Shown here piece by piece: positions 7,907 to 17,235 of a stretch of 64,000 nt of DNA. Location of the stretch: positions 27,634 through 91,633 of the forward strand of contig JAJCYA010000085.1 in the NCBI GenBank assembly GCA_029263095.1, read 5' to 3'. The notes beneath the pieces were generated by a model. The model ran no database searches. It was given only the letters and a program-made list of their open reading frames with translations, and was not told the DNA's origin. The translations under genes were made by a program, and so were the position numbers. This DNA is from Acidimicrobiia bacterium (GTDB taxonomy: Bacteria; Actinomycetota; Acidimicrobiia; Spongiisociales; UBA11373). The first letter of the stretch is position 1. Each line of letters opens with the position of its first letter.

Positions 7907-9517
7907 ATGACTCGACATTGGCGGCCGGGCGTGCTGACCCGGCTTGCAGTGGTTGTGGCCATCTTCGCGATGGTCGCATCTGCGTGTACCAGTGACGACG
8001 AGAGCGACGACACCGTCGCCACAGTCGATAGCGGTATCTCGCAGGCAGATTTGGATGCCGTAGCGGATCAGCTTGCCGACGCCGAAGCACAAGTATCTGC
8101 CCTCGAAGGACAGCTTGCTTCTGCCCAGGTGACGACTCAGGTCGTTCAGACCGGTTCGCTGGCGGCGGCTCCTGCGCCGAGTGAAATCCCGGACGATGGA
8201 TGGACCAATGCGGAGTCGATCCGCGGTGGCTTGTTCCTCGACGCGGAGTTCGACTCCAGCGGTCCGGATGCATGGGATATCGCCGAGCATCCGAGGGTCT
8301 ACTTCACCAGTGAGTCCTACCAGAGCAACTTCTTCAACGACAACGAACTTCCGGAAGAAGTCGGGAACTTCGCCGGAGCACACGTCATCGATGCGTACTC
8401 CAAGGAAGTGATTGCCTCGGGGCTGTACGACTACGGCGGCACAGTGACTCGTGGACCGCATGGCGTTTCGGTTTCGCCGGACGGCAAGTGGCTCTATGTC
8501 GGCTGGATGGCTGAGAACGATGCAGGCGACCGCTTCGGCTATGTCGCGATCGTCAACACTCAGACGATGTTGATGGACAAGGTCCTCCGCCAGGAGTCCT
8601 ACTTCGAGGCTGGTACCCGCAGCCAGGCGATCCACCACATCCAATGCTGGACGCGTGATGCGACTGGTGAGGACTACTGCATCTTGCAGTGGGGCTTCGG
8701 AGCCAATGGTGGCCCGCACCACATCCTCATGCCGAACGACAACAACCGGGTCTTCCGTTCGATCACGTATGACGACATCAAGCCGATGGGTCACCCGTTT
8801 ACGACCCCGACGCCCGATGGCGAGTTCATCTACGTGTCGATGGGCGCCAACTGGATTCGCAGCCAGCACGGCACACCCGCCGCGGTTGCGAAGTACGAGC
8901 TGGAGACCGGCACTCACGAGGTCATCCAGGGCACTGGTGGCCACCCGATCGGGATCACTCACACGCAGGACGGCAAGTTCACCTACGTGGTGGATGGTCA
9001 CGGCTCGTGGCTGTACAAGATCGACAACGAGACCAACGAGATCGTTGACGACGCAGCGACCGGCATCGCCGGCCCGTACGGCATCTGCTTGACCTGGGAT
9101 GAGACCGAGGCCTGGATCAACGGCAAGGGCGAGGGCACTGCCAACCTCGGCAACTCCATGTCGATCTTCGACCTCGCCGATCGGTTCCGCGCTTCGCGGA
9201 GCCACGGCAACACGCCGTTCTACCTAGGTGGATCGGCCTCGTCGGTCGAACACTGTGCGTTGCATCCCGATCCGGAAGTGCAGGAGATTTGGATCTCCAA
9301 CATGAAGGGTTGGGAGACGATCGTGGTCGATATCGCCAACGACGAAGTTGCGGCATATATCGCGACTCCGAACAACGGCGACACGCACGGCATGGCGTTC
9401 GTGTGGTACGACGGCGGTTGGGACGATGGAATGCTGATGGGCGACATGGGTGGTCCAAAGGCCCAGTCGTTCCAGGACGCGGTTCGAGCGAACGCAGAGG
9501 CGGCAGCAGCCGGCTAG
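7907..9517 (+). CDS. Beta-propeller lipoprotein (YncE / N2O-reductase-like propeller)
   Basis: About 536 residues from the ATG at 7907 (GGGGAGA upstream). This start gives a lipoprotein signal (MVASAC, Cys27). A coiled-coil of about 30 residues (ADAEAQVSALEGQL) follows, then propeller blades with the VSPDGKWLYVG, TPDGEFIYVSMG and TQDGKFTYVVDG strand pattern. Histidines recur at blade starts (RGPHGVS, GGPHHIL, MGHPFTT, GGHPIGI, DTHGMAF). That pattern recalls metal- or haem-binding propellers such as those of nitrous oxide reductase or cytochrome d1, but no Cu-A domain or CxxCH is present. An extracytoplasmic redox or binding role beside the divergent cupredoxin is plausible, but the substrate is unknown. 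Confidence 0.65.
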   Translation: MTRHWRPGVLTRLAVVVAIFAMVASACTSDDESDDTVATVDSGISQADLDAVADQLADAEAQVSALEGQLASAQVTTQVVQTGSLAAAPAPSEIPDDGWTNAESIRGGLFLDAEFDSSGPDAWDIAEHPRVYFTSESYQSNFFNDNELPEEVGNFAGAHVIDAYSKEVIASGLYDYGGTVTRGPHGVSVSPDGKWLYVGWMAENDAGDRFGYVAIVNTQTMLMDKVLRQESYFEAGTRSQAIHHIQCWTRDATGEDYCILQWGFGANGGPHHILMPNDNNRVFRSITYDDIKPMGHPFTTPTPDGEFIYVSMGANWIRSQHGTPAAVAKYELETGTHEVIQGTGGHPIGITHTQDGKFTYVVDGHGSWLYKIDNETNEIVDDAATGIAGPYGICLTWDETEAWINGKGEGTANLGNSMSIFDLADRFRASRSHGNTPFYLGGSASSVEHCALHPDPEVQEIWISNMKGWETIVVDIANDEVAAYIATPNNGDTHGMAFVWYDGGWDDGMLMGDMGGPKAQSFQDAVRANAEAAAAG

Positions 9518-9540
9518 GCGGTTCATTACCAACTAGACGT

Positions 9541-9570
9541 CCGGACCCCCGGCGCAAGCCGGGGGTCCGG
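9541..9570 (+). terminator. Strong hairpin terminator
   Basis: CCGGACCCCCGGC (9541-9553) and GCCGGGGGTCCGG (9558-9570) form a perfect 13-bp stem closed by a GCAA tetraloop, 23 bases after the propeller stop. There is no T-run. It insulates the propeller gene from the kinase gene that follows. Confidence 0.8.
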
Positions 9571-9686
9571 CGCGTCCGGAGTCGTCGGCATCGAATTCTC
9601 GGCGCCGGTGATGATGTTGCGGGGAACTCAAGCCCGGCGAGGTCCTAGTCGATACCCCTGATGTACCCGGTTTGCGAGGTTGATCT

Positions 9687-11756
9687 TTGACGTTCCCCCC
9701 AGATCTCGAACTGGAGCGCTTGTTCGGCGGTGAGGTTGAAGAGCGTTCTGACGCCCTTGCCAGAGGCGCCCGCGCCCTTGCCGCCGGCGACGTGTCCGAG
9801 GGGCTGTATCAGGACATGTACCGCGAAGGGCACACCATCAAGGGCACAGCTCGGATGATGGGATTCCTCGCAGTCTCCGATGCGGGCAAGCTGCTCGAGG
9901 ACGCGTGGAAGGAGTTGCGCGACGCCGAGCAGATCCCCACGCCCATCCTCGCCGACGCGCTCGAAGTTCTCAGCTGCGAGCTCCTCCCGGCCGTAGCGGC
10001 CGACCCCGCCACCGGCACTCCTGAGCTTGCTGCCGGGATGAGAGCAGTGCGAGAGGCGATGCGAGGTGCGGCGACGCCCGATGACGAGCCGGTGCCCCGG
10101 ACCTCTTCGGAGCCTGGCGATCTCGGTGGTTTGCTGGGGACGCTCGACTCTTGGGCGTTTGGTGAGAACGTTCGGGTCAACGCTGCGGGTCTGTTTCGTT
10201 TGATCAACGAGATCTGCTCGCTTCGGGTCGATGCCGAGGCTCTCCACGGTGCGATCGAGAAACTGGGACAGGCGGTCGACAACAGAGACGAGCTTCGGGA
10301 GTCGTTGGCCCGGCTCAGTGACCTCATCGCCACCACAGAAAAGAACGTGATCGACCTCCAGGACCGGGCGGTCGATCTGGCCGCGGCGCCGTTGAGCGAC
10401 ATAACGAGCACCTACCCTCAGTTGGTCAGGTACCTGGCGCGAAGGGCCGACAAGGACGTTCGCTTCGAGCTAGTCGGCGATCACCATCCGGTCGACCGGC
10501 AGGTGTTGGAGCGGCTGAGCGATCCCCTTCGGAATATGCTCGTCAACGCCATCGAACACGGCATCGAGTCGGCTGAGGAGCGCGAGGCGCTCGGCAAGCC
10601 ACCGACGGCAACGTTGGCGGTCGGTGTCGACGTCGTTGACCATCGACTCACGATTGTCGTTGAGGACGATGGGGCAGGCATCGACTGGGCGGCGGTGCGA
10701 GATACCGCCGAGAGTCAGGGACTGCTCGCCGACGGAGAGTCGGGAGATCTGGAGGCATTGCGAGCTGTTCTCTTCTCTCCCCACTTCTCGACCGCACAAC
10801 CCGGCGAGTTGGTCGGTGACGGCATGGGTCTTGCCAACGTAGCCGAGGCTGTGGAGGCACTTCACGGCACGCTGGTACTGGAGAGCGAGGCAGGTTCGGG
10901 GACCCGGATCACGATCACGGTCCCGACAAGTCACGCTCTTCAGGATGCTGTGCTCATCCGATCGGCCGGGCAGATGTGGGGGATTCCCGAAATCGCCGTC
11001 ATCGACCGAGTGTCCGCCGACAGTGCCGAATTCATAGAGACTCCAACTCGCACAGAGATGATCTGGAACGGCACCTCGGTGCCGGTCACGTCATTTGCAG
11101 AGACGGTCGGATTGCGCGCCATCGGAGCACCGACCTGCATCCTCGTCGTCTCCAGTCCGGTAGGCCCCGTCGGCTTCGCGGTTGAGGAGGATCTTGGCCG
11201 GCGTCAGGTGGCGGCTCGCGAGCTGGGACCCGTGCTCGACGGTGTGCCACATCTCACGGGAGCCGCTCTGCTGGGTGGTGGCGACATTGTGGTTCTGGTC
11301 GACTCTGCCCGGTTGGCCGACCGCGCCCGGCAGGTTCCGGATTCAGATACTCCACGCCGTCGAGTCTTTGTCGTAGACGACTCTCGCGGGGCACGACAGG
11401 TGGTCGGCGGAGCCTTGGGATCGGCCGGCTTCGAGGTCGACCTGGCAGGCAGTCCAACCGAAGCGTTGTCGGTGCTGGCCGACCAGCAGTTCGATGCGAT
11501 CGTCCTCGACTACGTCCTTCCGACAATGGACGGGGCGACGTTGGCCGGCCGGGTGCGTGACCTCGGTATCACCGCTCCCATTGTGGTGCTATCCGGCGCA
11601 GCTACGGCCGATGACCAGGAGAAGGCTCTGGCCGCCGGGGCCGACGCCTATCTGGACAAGGACGACGTTCGGGAAGGTGCTCTAGCGGCGCTGATACGAG
11701 AGCTGATCGAAACGAAGCTCCAGGCCCCGGGCTCCCGACACCAGATCTCCGTCTAA
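9687..11756 (+). CDS. CheA-type hybrid histidine kinase with C-terminal receiver
   Basis: A 689-residue signalling protein. It has an N-terminal HPt domain with phospho-acceptor His49 (REGHTIKGTARMMG), a helical dimer region, and an HATPase domain near 270-410 (N-box RNMLVNAIEHG, then VEDDGAGID). A CheW-like regulatory domain and a C-terminal receiver domain follow, with Asp608 (FDAIVLDYVLPTMDG). The start is a TTG at 9687 with GAGG upstream. No CheW, CheY, methyl-accepting protein or flagellar gene is in the window, so it is an orphan in this neighbourhood. The architecture resembles kinases of non-flagellar Che-like pathways (pili, second messengers). Its input and output partners are not visible. 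Confidence 0.85.
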   Translation: MTFPPDLELERLFGGEVEERSDALARGARALAAGDVSEGLYQDMYREGHTIKGTARMMGFLAVSDAGKLLEDAWKELRDAEQIPTPILADALEVLSCELLPAVAADPATGTPELAAGMRAVREAMRGAATPDDEPVPRTSSEPGDLGGLLGTLDSWAFGENVRVNAAGLFRLINEICSLRVDAEALHGAIEKLGQAVDNRDELRESLARLSDLIATTEKNVIDLQDRAVDLAAAPLSDITSTYPQLVRYLARRADKDVRFELVGDHHPVDRQVLERLSDPLRNMLVNAIEHGIESAEEREALGKPPTATLAVGVDVVDHRLTIVVEDDGAGIDWAAVRDTAESQGLLADGESGDLEALRAVLFSPHFSTAQPGELVGDGMGLANVAEAVEALHGTLVLESEAGSGTRITITVPTSHALQDAVLIRSAGQMWGIPEIAVIDRVSADSAEFIETPTRTEMIWNGTSVPVTSFAETVGLRAIGAPTCILVVSSPVGPVGFAVEEDLGRRQVAARELGPVLDGVPHLTGAALLGGGDIVVLVDSARLADRARQVPDSDTPRRRVFVVDDSRGARQVVGGALGSAGFEVDLAGSPTEALSVLADQQFDAIVLDYVLPTMDGATLAGRVRDLGITAPIVVLSGAATADDQEKALAAGADAYLDKDDVREGALAALIRELIETKLQAPGSRHQISV

Positions 11757-11790
11757 TCACACCCGTGAGATTCGCCTCCGGGGTGCTCCG

Positions 11791-11796
11791 TATACT
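11791..11796 (+). promoter_or_regulatory. -10 element TATACT, leaderless promoter of pcrA
   Basis: TATACT is followed by exactly six bases and the ATG at 11803, so transcription should begin at or next to the start codon. No Shine-Dalgarno sequence is present. The same TANNNT-N6/7-start arrangement recurs at six other genes in this window. Confidence 0.6.
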
Positions 11797-11802
11797 CGCC
11801 GT

Positions 11803-13998
11803 ATGGATCGTTCGGTAGCCGAGTCACCACTGTTCGACGAGCTCAACCCTTCACAGCGGGAGGCCGTGGCTGCCACGGATGGTCCCGTGCTGGTGGTTGC
11901 AGGCGCCGGGTCCGGCAAGACCAGAGTGCTCACGTATCGGGTTGCTCACTTGGTGCGCGATCTGGGGGTTTCGCCGTACTCGATTCTTGCGATCACTTTC
12001 ACCAACAAGGCCGCCAATGAGATGAAGGAACGGGTCGGCCGTCTGGTCGGCGGCGTGTCTCGCGGTATGTGGGTATCGACGTTCCACAGTGCATGTGCTC
12101 GGATCCTGAGGCGGGATGCTTCGAGGCTGGGGTATAGAAACGCCTTCTCCATCTACGACGATGTCGATGCCCGTCGTCTTGTCCAGTACTGCGTGCGGGA
12201 TCTCGACCTCGACCCGAAGCAGTTTCCCCCCAAAGGCATTAGGGCCGCGATCAGCAACGCCAAGAATGAACTCATCGACTTCGAGTCCTTCGCCCAGCAG
12301 GGGAGTGGGCGGTATCACGAGAAGGTGGCCGACGTCTACCGCCTGTACCAGCAGAGGCTGCTGGAGGCGTCGGCGATGGACTTCGACGATCTTCTCATGG
12401 TGACGGTCGAGTTGCTCGGAGCGTTCCCCCAGGTCCTCGAGCACTATCAGGACCGGTTTCGCTACGTCCTCGTCGACGAATACCAGGACACGAACCACGC
12501 CCAGTATCAGCTGGTCCAGCTGTTGGCGGCCAAGCATCGCAACATCTGCGTTGTGGGGGATTCCGATCAGAGTATCTATGCGTTCCGTGGCGCAGATGTG
12601 CGCAATATTCTCGAGTTCGGTCGGGATTATCAGGACGCCAAGGTGATTGTGCTCGATCGCAACTACCGGTCGACGCAGATGATCCTGGATGCGGCGAATG
12701 CGGTGATCGCCAACAACCGAGGTCGCACGCCGAAGCATCTCTGGACCGACCTCGGCACCGGGGACCCTGTAACGGTGTATCGGGCCGAGGACGAGCACGA
12801 CGAGGCGGCGTTCATTTCCGAACAGCTTGGATCGCTCGAGGACGTTGGCAAGCGGCTTTCCGATGCAGCCATCTTCTATCGGACACATGCTCAGAGCCGC
12901 GTACTGGAGGAAGTTCTCGTCAGATACGGGATTCCGTACCAGGTGATCGGTGGCCCAAAATTCTACGACCGTCGTGAGGTCAAGGATGTTATGGCGTACC
13001 TGAGGGCTCTCGCGAATCCCGCTGACGAGGTGGCGATGAAGCGGATCGTCAATGTGCCAAAGCGCGGGATCGGAGCAACCAGCATCGGGCATGTCGATCG
13101 GTTCGCGGAGGCGAGCGGGATCACGTTCTTTGAGGCTCTGGAGCAAGCCGGCGACAACACCCGGTTGTCGCCTCGGGCGATCAAGCAGATCGGCGAGTTC
13201 GTGGCGCTGATGGGTGTGCTGCGAGCGGCTGCTGTCGGTGGTCCTCGCGCCGCATTGGGTGCTGTGCTCGATGACACCGGATATCTCGCAGAGTTCGAGG
13301 CCGATGGGGGGCTAGAGGCTCTCAGTCGAGCAGAGAACCTCAAGGAGCTACTGTCGGTTGCAGCCGAATTCGAGGAGAACGGGCCGATTGCCGATCTCGG
13401 AGACGACAGGTGGGAGGACCTCGAGGGGAGCCGTCGACTCGAGCTGTTTCTCGAGGCGACGTCGCTGGTTTCTGACGTCGATGGGATGGAGGAATCCGGT
13501 GCGGTGACACTGATGACACTCCATAACGCCAAGGGCCTCGAGTTCCCTGTGATATTTGTCGCGGGGATGGAGGAAGGCGTGTTCCCGCACATGAGATCGC
13601 TCGGGGATCCCGATCAGCTGGAGGAGGAACGCCGGTTGGCCTATGTGGGGATCACCCGAGCGCAGGAGCAGCTCTATCTGACTCACGCCACGACCAGAAA
13701 CCTGTTCGGATCCACGAACTACAACTCGCCGAGTCGCTTCCTCGGCGAAATCCCAGACTCCTTGCTCAAGGAGGCGGACAAGCGCGAACGGTTGCGCGAT
13801 CGCGAGGCAGTACGGCCACGGCCGACGCTCGAAGGTTCCAGCGTTTCGACCGGTGACAGGGTCCGGCACCAACACTGGGGACTCGGTGTGGTGGTGGCGA
13901 TCTCGGGGAGCGGGGACAAAGCCGAGGCGACCGTCGCATTCGACGACCAGGGGAAGAAGCGGCTCCTTCTGGCCTGGGCACCGTTGGAACGCGCATGA
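11803..13998 (+). CDS. pcrA: ATP-dependent DNA helicase PcrA/UvrD family
   Basis: A 731-residue superfamily 1A 3'-5' helicase used in repair and in removing RecA or stalled complexes from DNA. The Q-motif region (LNPSQREAVAATDGP) and Walker A GAGSGKT (34-40) are followed by motif II DEYQDTN (from D225), motif III (VVGDSDQSIYAFRGAD), motif IV (VLDRNYRSTQ) and motifs V-VI (TLHNAKGLEFPVIF, EEERRLAYVGITRA). The C-terminal 50 residues form the Tudor-like RNA-polymerase-binding domain of PcrA (GDRVRHQHWGLGVV). The length is normal. The ATG start has a leaderless promoter. Confidence 0.96.
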   Translation: MDRSVAESPLFDELNPSQREAVAATDGPVLVVAGAGSGKTRVLTYRVAHLVRDLGVSPYSILAITFTNKAANEMKERVGRLVGGVSRGMWVSTFHSACARILRRDASRLGYRNAFSIYDDVDARRLVQYCVRDLDLDPKQFPPKGIRAAISNAKNELIDFESFAQQGSGRYHEKVADVYRLYQQRLLEASAMDFDDLLMVTVELLGAFPQVLEHYQDRFRYVLVDEYQDTNHAQYQLVQLLAAKHRNICVVGDSDQSIYAFRGADVRNILEFGRDYQDAKVIVLDRNYRSTQMILDAANAVIANNRGRTPKHLWTDLGTGDPVTVYRAEDEHDEAAFISEQLGSLEDVGKRLSDAAIFYRTHAQSRVLEEVLVRYGIPYQVIGGPKFYDRREVKDVMAYLRALANPADEVAMKRIVNVPKRGIGATSIGHVDRFAEASGITFFEALEQAGDNTRLSPRAIKQIGEFVALMGVLRAAAVGGPRAALGAVLDDTGYLAEFEADGGLEALSRAENLKELLSVAAEFEENGPIADLGDDRWEDLEGSRRLELFLEATSLVSDVDGMEESGAVTLMTLHNAKGLEFPVIFVAGMEEGVFPHMRSLGDPDQLEEERRLAYVGITRAQEQLYLTHATTRNLFGSTNYNSPSRFLGEIPDSLLKEADKRERLRDREAVRPRPTLEGSSVSTGDRVRHQHWGLGVVVAISGSGDKAEATVAFDDQGKKRLLLAWAPLERA

Positions 13999-14642
13999 CG
14001 ATTTCTCTGGGTGAAGCCCTGCTCCGGCTTGCGGCGGCAGCGGCGCTTGCCGGAATCATCGGAATCGAGCGCCAGGCCGCCCAGAAGTCTGCCGGACTCC
14101 GCACCCACATGCTGGTGGGGCTCGGAGCAGGGTTGTTCGCCCTGTTGAGTGTGGAGGCGTTTCCCGAATCCGATCCGGCCCGCGTGGCCGCCCAGATCGT
14201 GGCTGGTGTCGGATTCCTCGGTGCTGGTGCCATCTTTCGCCACGGGGTGTCTGTTCGAGGTTTGACGACCGCCGCTGGGATGTGGACCGCGGCTGCGGTC
14301 GGTATGGCATCGGGCATCGGTGAGTACGCGGTTGCTCTCATTGCGACAGGCGTCGCAGTCGTGGTCTTGTATGTCGTCGGAGTTTTTCAATGGCTGTACC
14401 GCGGCCGAGTCGAGCAAGCGACCGTAGAGCTTCTCATCAGGCTGGGATCCGCCGAAGGAGTCGAGCTGATTCGTGATGCGGCTCGTGACCTGGTGGCGCC
14501 GGCAGGTACGGTCGTGATCGATGAGGTCGGAGTCGAACGCTCGGTAATCCGGGTTTCTGTGATCCCTGATGAAGCAGATCGGGTTATTGCTCGCCTGGCG
14601 GTCCTGGGCGGGGTGGTTCGAGTGACCCGTTCTCGACCGTGA
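13995..14642 (+). CDS. MgtC/SapB family membrane protein
   Basis: A 215-residue protein with four to five N-terminal membrane helices in the MgtC pattern: GIIGIERQ, GLRTHMLVGLGAG, then GVGFLGAGAIFRHG and GLTTAAGMW. A soluble C-terminal domain of about 75 residues (from about 140) resembles an ACT-like fold. Its ATG overlaps the pcrA stop (ATGA). In other bacteria MgtC proteins modulate F-type ATP synthase or magnesium homeostasis. The precise role here is unknown. Confidence 0.88.
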   Translation: MTISLGEALLRLAAAAALAGIIGIERQAAQKSAGLRTHMLVGLGAGLFALLSVEAFPESDPARVAAQIVAGVGFLGAGAIFRHGVSVRGLTTAAGMWTAAAVGMASGIGEYAVALIATGVAVVVLYVVGVFQWLYRGRVEQATVELLIRLGSAEGVELIRDAARDLVAPAGTVVIDEVGVERSVIRVSVIPDEADRVIARLAVLGGVVRVTRSRP

Positions 14643-14679
14643 GGCCGGCTGTTTGAGTCGTAGCTAATCTCACGGGGTC

Positions 14680-15072
14680 ATGCCGCGCCGAATCCTCATC
14701 GCCAAGCCGGGCCTCGATGGTCACGACCGAGGCGCCAAGGTCATTGCCAGGGCGTTGCGCGACGCTGGCTGTGAGGTCGTGTACAGCGGCTTGCATCAGA
14801 CTCCCGAGCAGATCGTCGAAACGGCGCTCCAGGAGGATGTCGCCGGAATCGGACTTTCGGTGTTGAGCGGCGCCCACATGACGTTGTTCCCCCGGGTCGT
14901 TGAACTGCTTGCCGAGAGGGAGGCAACAGACATTGTCGTGTTCGGTGGGGGTGTCATCCCCGGCGCCGATATCGAGACCCTCAAAGAGCTGGGACTCGCC
15001 GAGATCTTTACCCCAGGGACTCCGCTGGCAGATGTGGTGAATTGGGTCAACGACCACATCGCGGAGCACTGA
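14680..15072 (+). CDS. Cobalamin-binding subunit of methylmalonyl-CoA mutase type
   Basis: A 130-residue stand-alone B12-binding domain. The DxHxxG motif is LDGHDRG (D13, H15, G18), with the SxL loop (GLSVLSGAH) and GG segment (VVFGGGVIP) that hold the nucleotide tail. It supplies the B12 half of a methylmalonyl-CoA mutase or related mutase; the large catalytic subunit is not in this window. The gene lies only 10 bases before sucC. The pair links methylmalonyl-CoA to succinyl-CoA and then to succinate. Confidence 0.88.
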   Translation: MPRRILIAKPGLDGHDRGAKVIARALRDAGCEVVYSGLHQTPEQIVETALQEDVAGIGLSVLSGAHMTLFPRVVELLAEREATDIVVFGGGVIPGADIETLKELGLAEIFTPGTPLADVVNWVNDHIAEH

Positions 15073-15082
15073 AAGGAGCCCA

Positions 15083-16228
15083 GTGGACCTGTTCGAATAC
15101 CAGGGGAAGTCCCTGTTCGCCCGTATGGGGGTGCCGGTACCGGAGGGCCGGGAGGCCCGCACTCCAGACGCGGCACGCGCCGCCGCGGAGGACCTGGGCG
15201 GGAGGGTCGTCGTAAAGGCCCAGGTACAGGTGGGAGGACGTGGCAAGGCGGGCGGCATCAAGCTTGCTGACGGTCCCGATGAGGCTTTCAAGCACGCCAC
15301 TGACATCCTCGGCATGGATATCAAGGGCCATACCGTTCATCTCGTGTGGGTAGAAAAGGCCTCTGACATTGCCGCCGAGTACTACGTCTCCTTCACGCTC
15401 GATCGCGGTGTGAAGAAACACCTCGCGATCGTCTCGGCTCGCGGTGGAATGGACATTGAGGCCGTTGCGGTCGACGAGCCCGACGCGGTGGTCAAGATGC
15501 ATATCGATCCGGTTGTCGGACTGACCAATTGGCAGGCGTCCGAGATCGTGTATCGAGCCAAGCTGGACAGGGCTTCTGCCCGCAAGGCCGCCGCAGCACT
15601 GCGCAAGCTCTACGCCGCATTCGTCTCCCTGGACTGTGACCTGGTCGAGGTCAATCCTCTCATCCTCACCGGGGACGGCGAGGTCGTTGCTCTCGATTCC
15701 AAGGTCACCCTCGACTCGAACGCATTCTTTCGCCACCCCGACTTCGAGGAGTTCCGAGCGGCCTTCGTCGAGGAACCTATGGAGAAGATGGCGCGAGAGC
15801 GCGGCCTGAACTTCATCAAGCTGGATGGCTCGGTAGGGATCATCGGCAATGGCGCCGGCCTCGTCATGTCGACACTCGATGTTGTCTCGCTCGTCGGAGG
15901 CGCAGCTTCGAACTTCCTAGACGTAGGCGGCGGTGCTGGGGCGGACACCATCACCAACGCTCTCGACGTACTCACCAAGGATCCGACCGTCAAGAGCGTT
16001 CTCATCAACATCTTTGGTGGAATCACACGGTGCGACCTGGTGGCGCAGGGCATTGCGGAAGCTCTCGATGGTCTCGAGCTGCGCTGGCCGATCGTTGTGC
16101 GCCTCGATGGGACGAACGCCGTCGAGGGGCGCGAGATTCTCCAAGGCGTCGTTTCCGATTCGGTGATCCCTGCCGAGACGATGCGAGAAGCAGCCGAGAA
16201 GGCCGTCGAGTTGGCGGAGAGGGGCTGA
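15083..16228 (+). CDS. sucC: Succinyl-CoA synthetase, beta subunit
   Basis: A 381-residue ATP-grasp subunit of the TCA-cycle enzyme that converts succinyl-CoA to succinate with nucleotide triphosphate formation. It starts at GTG 15083 after AAGGAG. Family signatures are the N-terminal [16 protein letters not shown], the nucleotide-binding [22 protein letters not shown], and the phosphohistidine-facing GGGA and [10 protein letters not shown] segments near the C-terminus. sucD follows after one base. Confidence 0.97.
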   Translation: MDLFEYQGKSLFARMGVPVPEGREARTPDAARAAAEDLGGRVVVKAQVQVGGRGKAGGIKLADGPDEAFKHATDILGMDIKGHTVHLVWVEKASDIAAEYYVSFTLDRGVKKHLAIVSARGGMDIEAVAVDEPDAVVKMHIDPVVGLTNWQASEIVYRAKLDRASARKAAAALRKLYAAFVSLDCDLVEVNPLILTGDGEVVALDSKVTLDSNAFFRHPDFEEFRAAFVEEPMEKMARERGLNFIKLDGSVGIIGNGAGLVMSTLDVVSLVGGAASNFLDVGGGAGADTITNALDVLTKDPTVKSVLINIFGGITRCDLVAQGIAEALDGLELRWPIVVRLDGTNAVEGREILQGVVSDSVIPAETMREAAEKAVELAERG

Positions 16229-16229
16229 A

Positions 16230-17102
16230 ATGGCGATCTACGTTGATGAGAGCACACGGCTCGTCGTCCAGGGGCTCACCGGATCCCAGGGGAGGTTCCA
16301 CGGATTCCGCAACAAGGCCTACGGAACCAACCTTGTTGCCGGAGTGACTCCCGGAAAGGGTGGGACCGATGTAGACGGCGTCCCGATCTTTGACTCTGTC
16401 GCCGAGGCCGTCGCCGCCACGGGAGCGAACACATCAATGGTCTTTGTGCCGCCAGCCTTTGCCGCCGACGGCATTCTCGAGGCGGCTGCCGCCGAAGGGA
16501 TCGAGCTCATTGTGGCGATCACCGAAGGCATCCCGGCTCACGACGAGGCCATGGCCTACAACTACGTGAAGCAGACGACCGGGACCGTCCTCATTGGACC
16601 CAATTGCCCGGGTGTGTTGTCTCCCGGGAAGGCAAACGTTGGAATCACTCCGCCCGAGATCGCACTCGAGGGCTCGGTCGGCGTCGTTTCGCGTTCCGGC
16701 ACGCTGACGTACCAGGCGATCCATGAACTCACATCGCGCGGTTTGGGCCAGACGACCTGTGTAGGGATCGGAGGGGATCCCGTTCCGGGCACGTCGTTCG
16801 TCGATGTCCTCGAGCGCTTCCAGGCCGATGATGACACGGAAGCGATCGTGATGATCGGCGAGATCGGGGGAGATGCCGAGGAGCAGGCAGCCCGATTTAT
16901 CGATGGGTACGTGACGAAGCCGGTCGTCGCATATGTGGCCGGCGTCACTGCCCCGCCCGGCAAGAAGATGGGTCACGCGGGAGCGATCATCTCAGGATCG
17001 AGCGGGACTGCTCAGGCGAAGCAGGAGGCGTTGCGATCCGTCGGGGCGACTGTCGTTGACGACCCCACATCGATTGGTGAGGCCGTTACTTCGCTCCTAT
17101 AG
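16230..17102 (+). CDS. sucD: Succinyl-CoA synthetase, alpha subunit
   Basis: A 290-residue CoA-binding and phospho-carrier subunit that partners SucC. Visible are the N-terminal Rossmann segment ([12 protein letters not shown]), [24 protein letters not shown] and the active-site histidine in [10 protein letters not shown] (about H249). The length is normal for the family. The downstream 130 bases carry a weak dyad (CCGGAGATATTTGTCTTCCGG-like) but no convincing terminator. Confidence 0.97.
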   Translation: MAIYVDESTRLVVQGLTGSQGRFHGFRNKAYGTNLVAGVTPGKGGTDVDGVPIFDSVAEAVAATGANTSMVFVPPAFAADGILEAAAAEGIELIVAITEGIPAHDEAMAYNYVKQTTGTVLIGPNCPGVLSPGKANVGITPPEIALEGSVGVVSRSGTLTYQAIHELTSRGLGQTTCVGIGGDPVPGTSFVDVLERFQADDDTEAIVMIGEIGGDAEEQAARFIDGYVTKPVVAYVAGVTAPPGKKMGHAGAIISGSSGTAQAKQEALRSVGATVVDDPTSIGEAVTSLL

Positions 17103-17235
17103 CAAGTAGCCGGGAGGCGGGATACCGGAGGCCAATGAACTCTCATGTCCGGAGATATTTGTCTTCCGGAGGGGTTGGGGGAACCCGACCGGCGAAGGAT
17201 CTGAACCAGCGTCTAGGGCCGGGCCGGGCGCCTAG

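Noticed and set aside
7856..9205. 449-codon open frame antisense to the beta-propeller gene
   Set aside because: It mirrors the third-position GC bias of the real gene on the other strand, has no signal, domain or ribosome site, and lies fully inside a gene with clear lipoprotein and propeller features.
11851..13146. 431-codon antisense frame inside pcrA
   Set aside because: Fully contained in a gene with all SF1 helicase motifs; arginine- and histidine-rich shadow sequence without a fold.
17103..17235. Possible tRNA or small RNA between sucD and the LysE gene
   Set aside because: A weak dyad (CCGGAGA...TCTTCCGG) is visible but no cloverleaf, anticodon stem or T-loop sequence.
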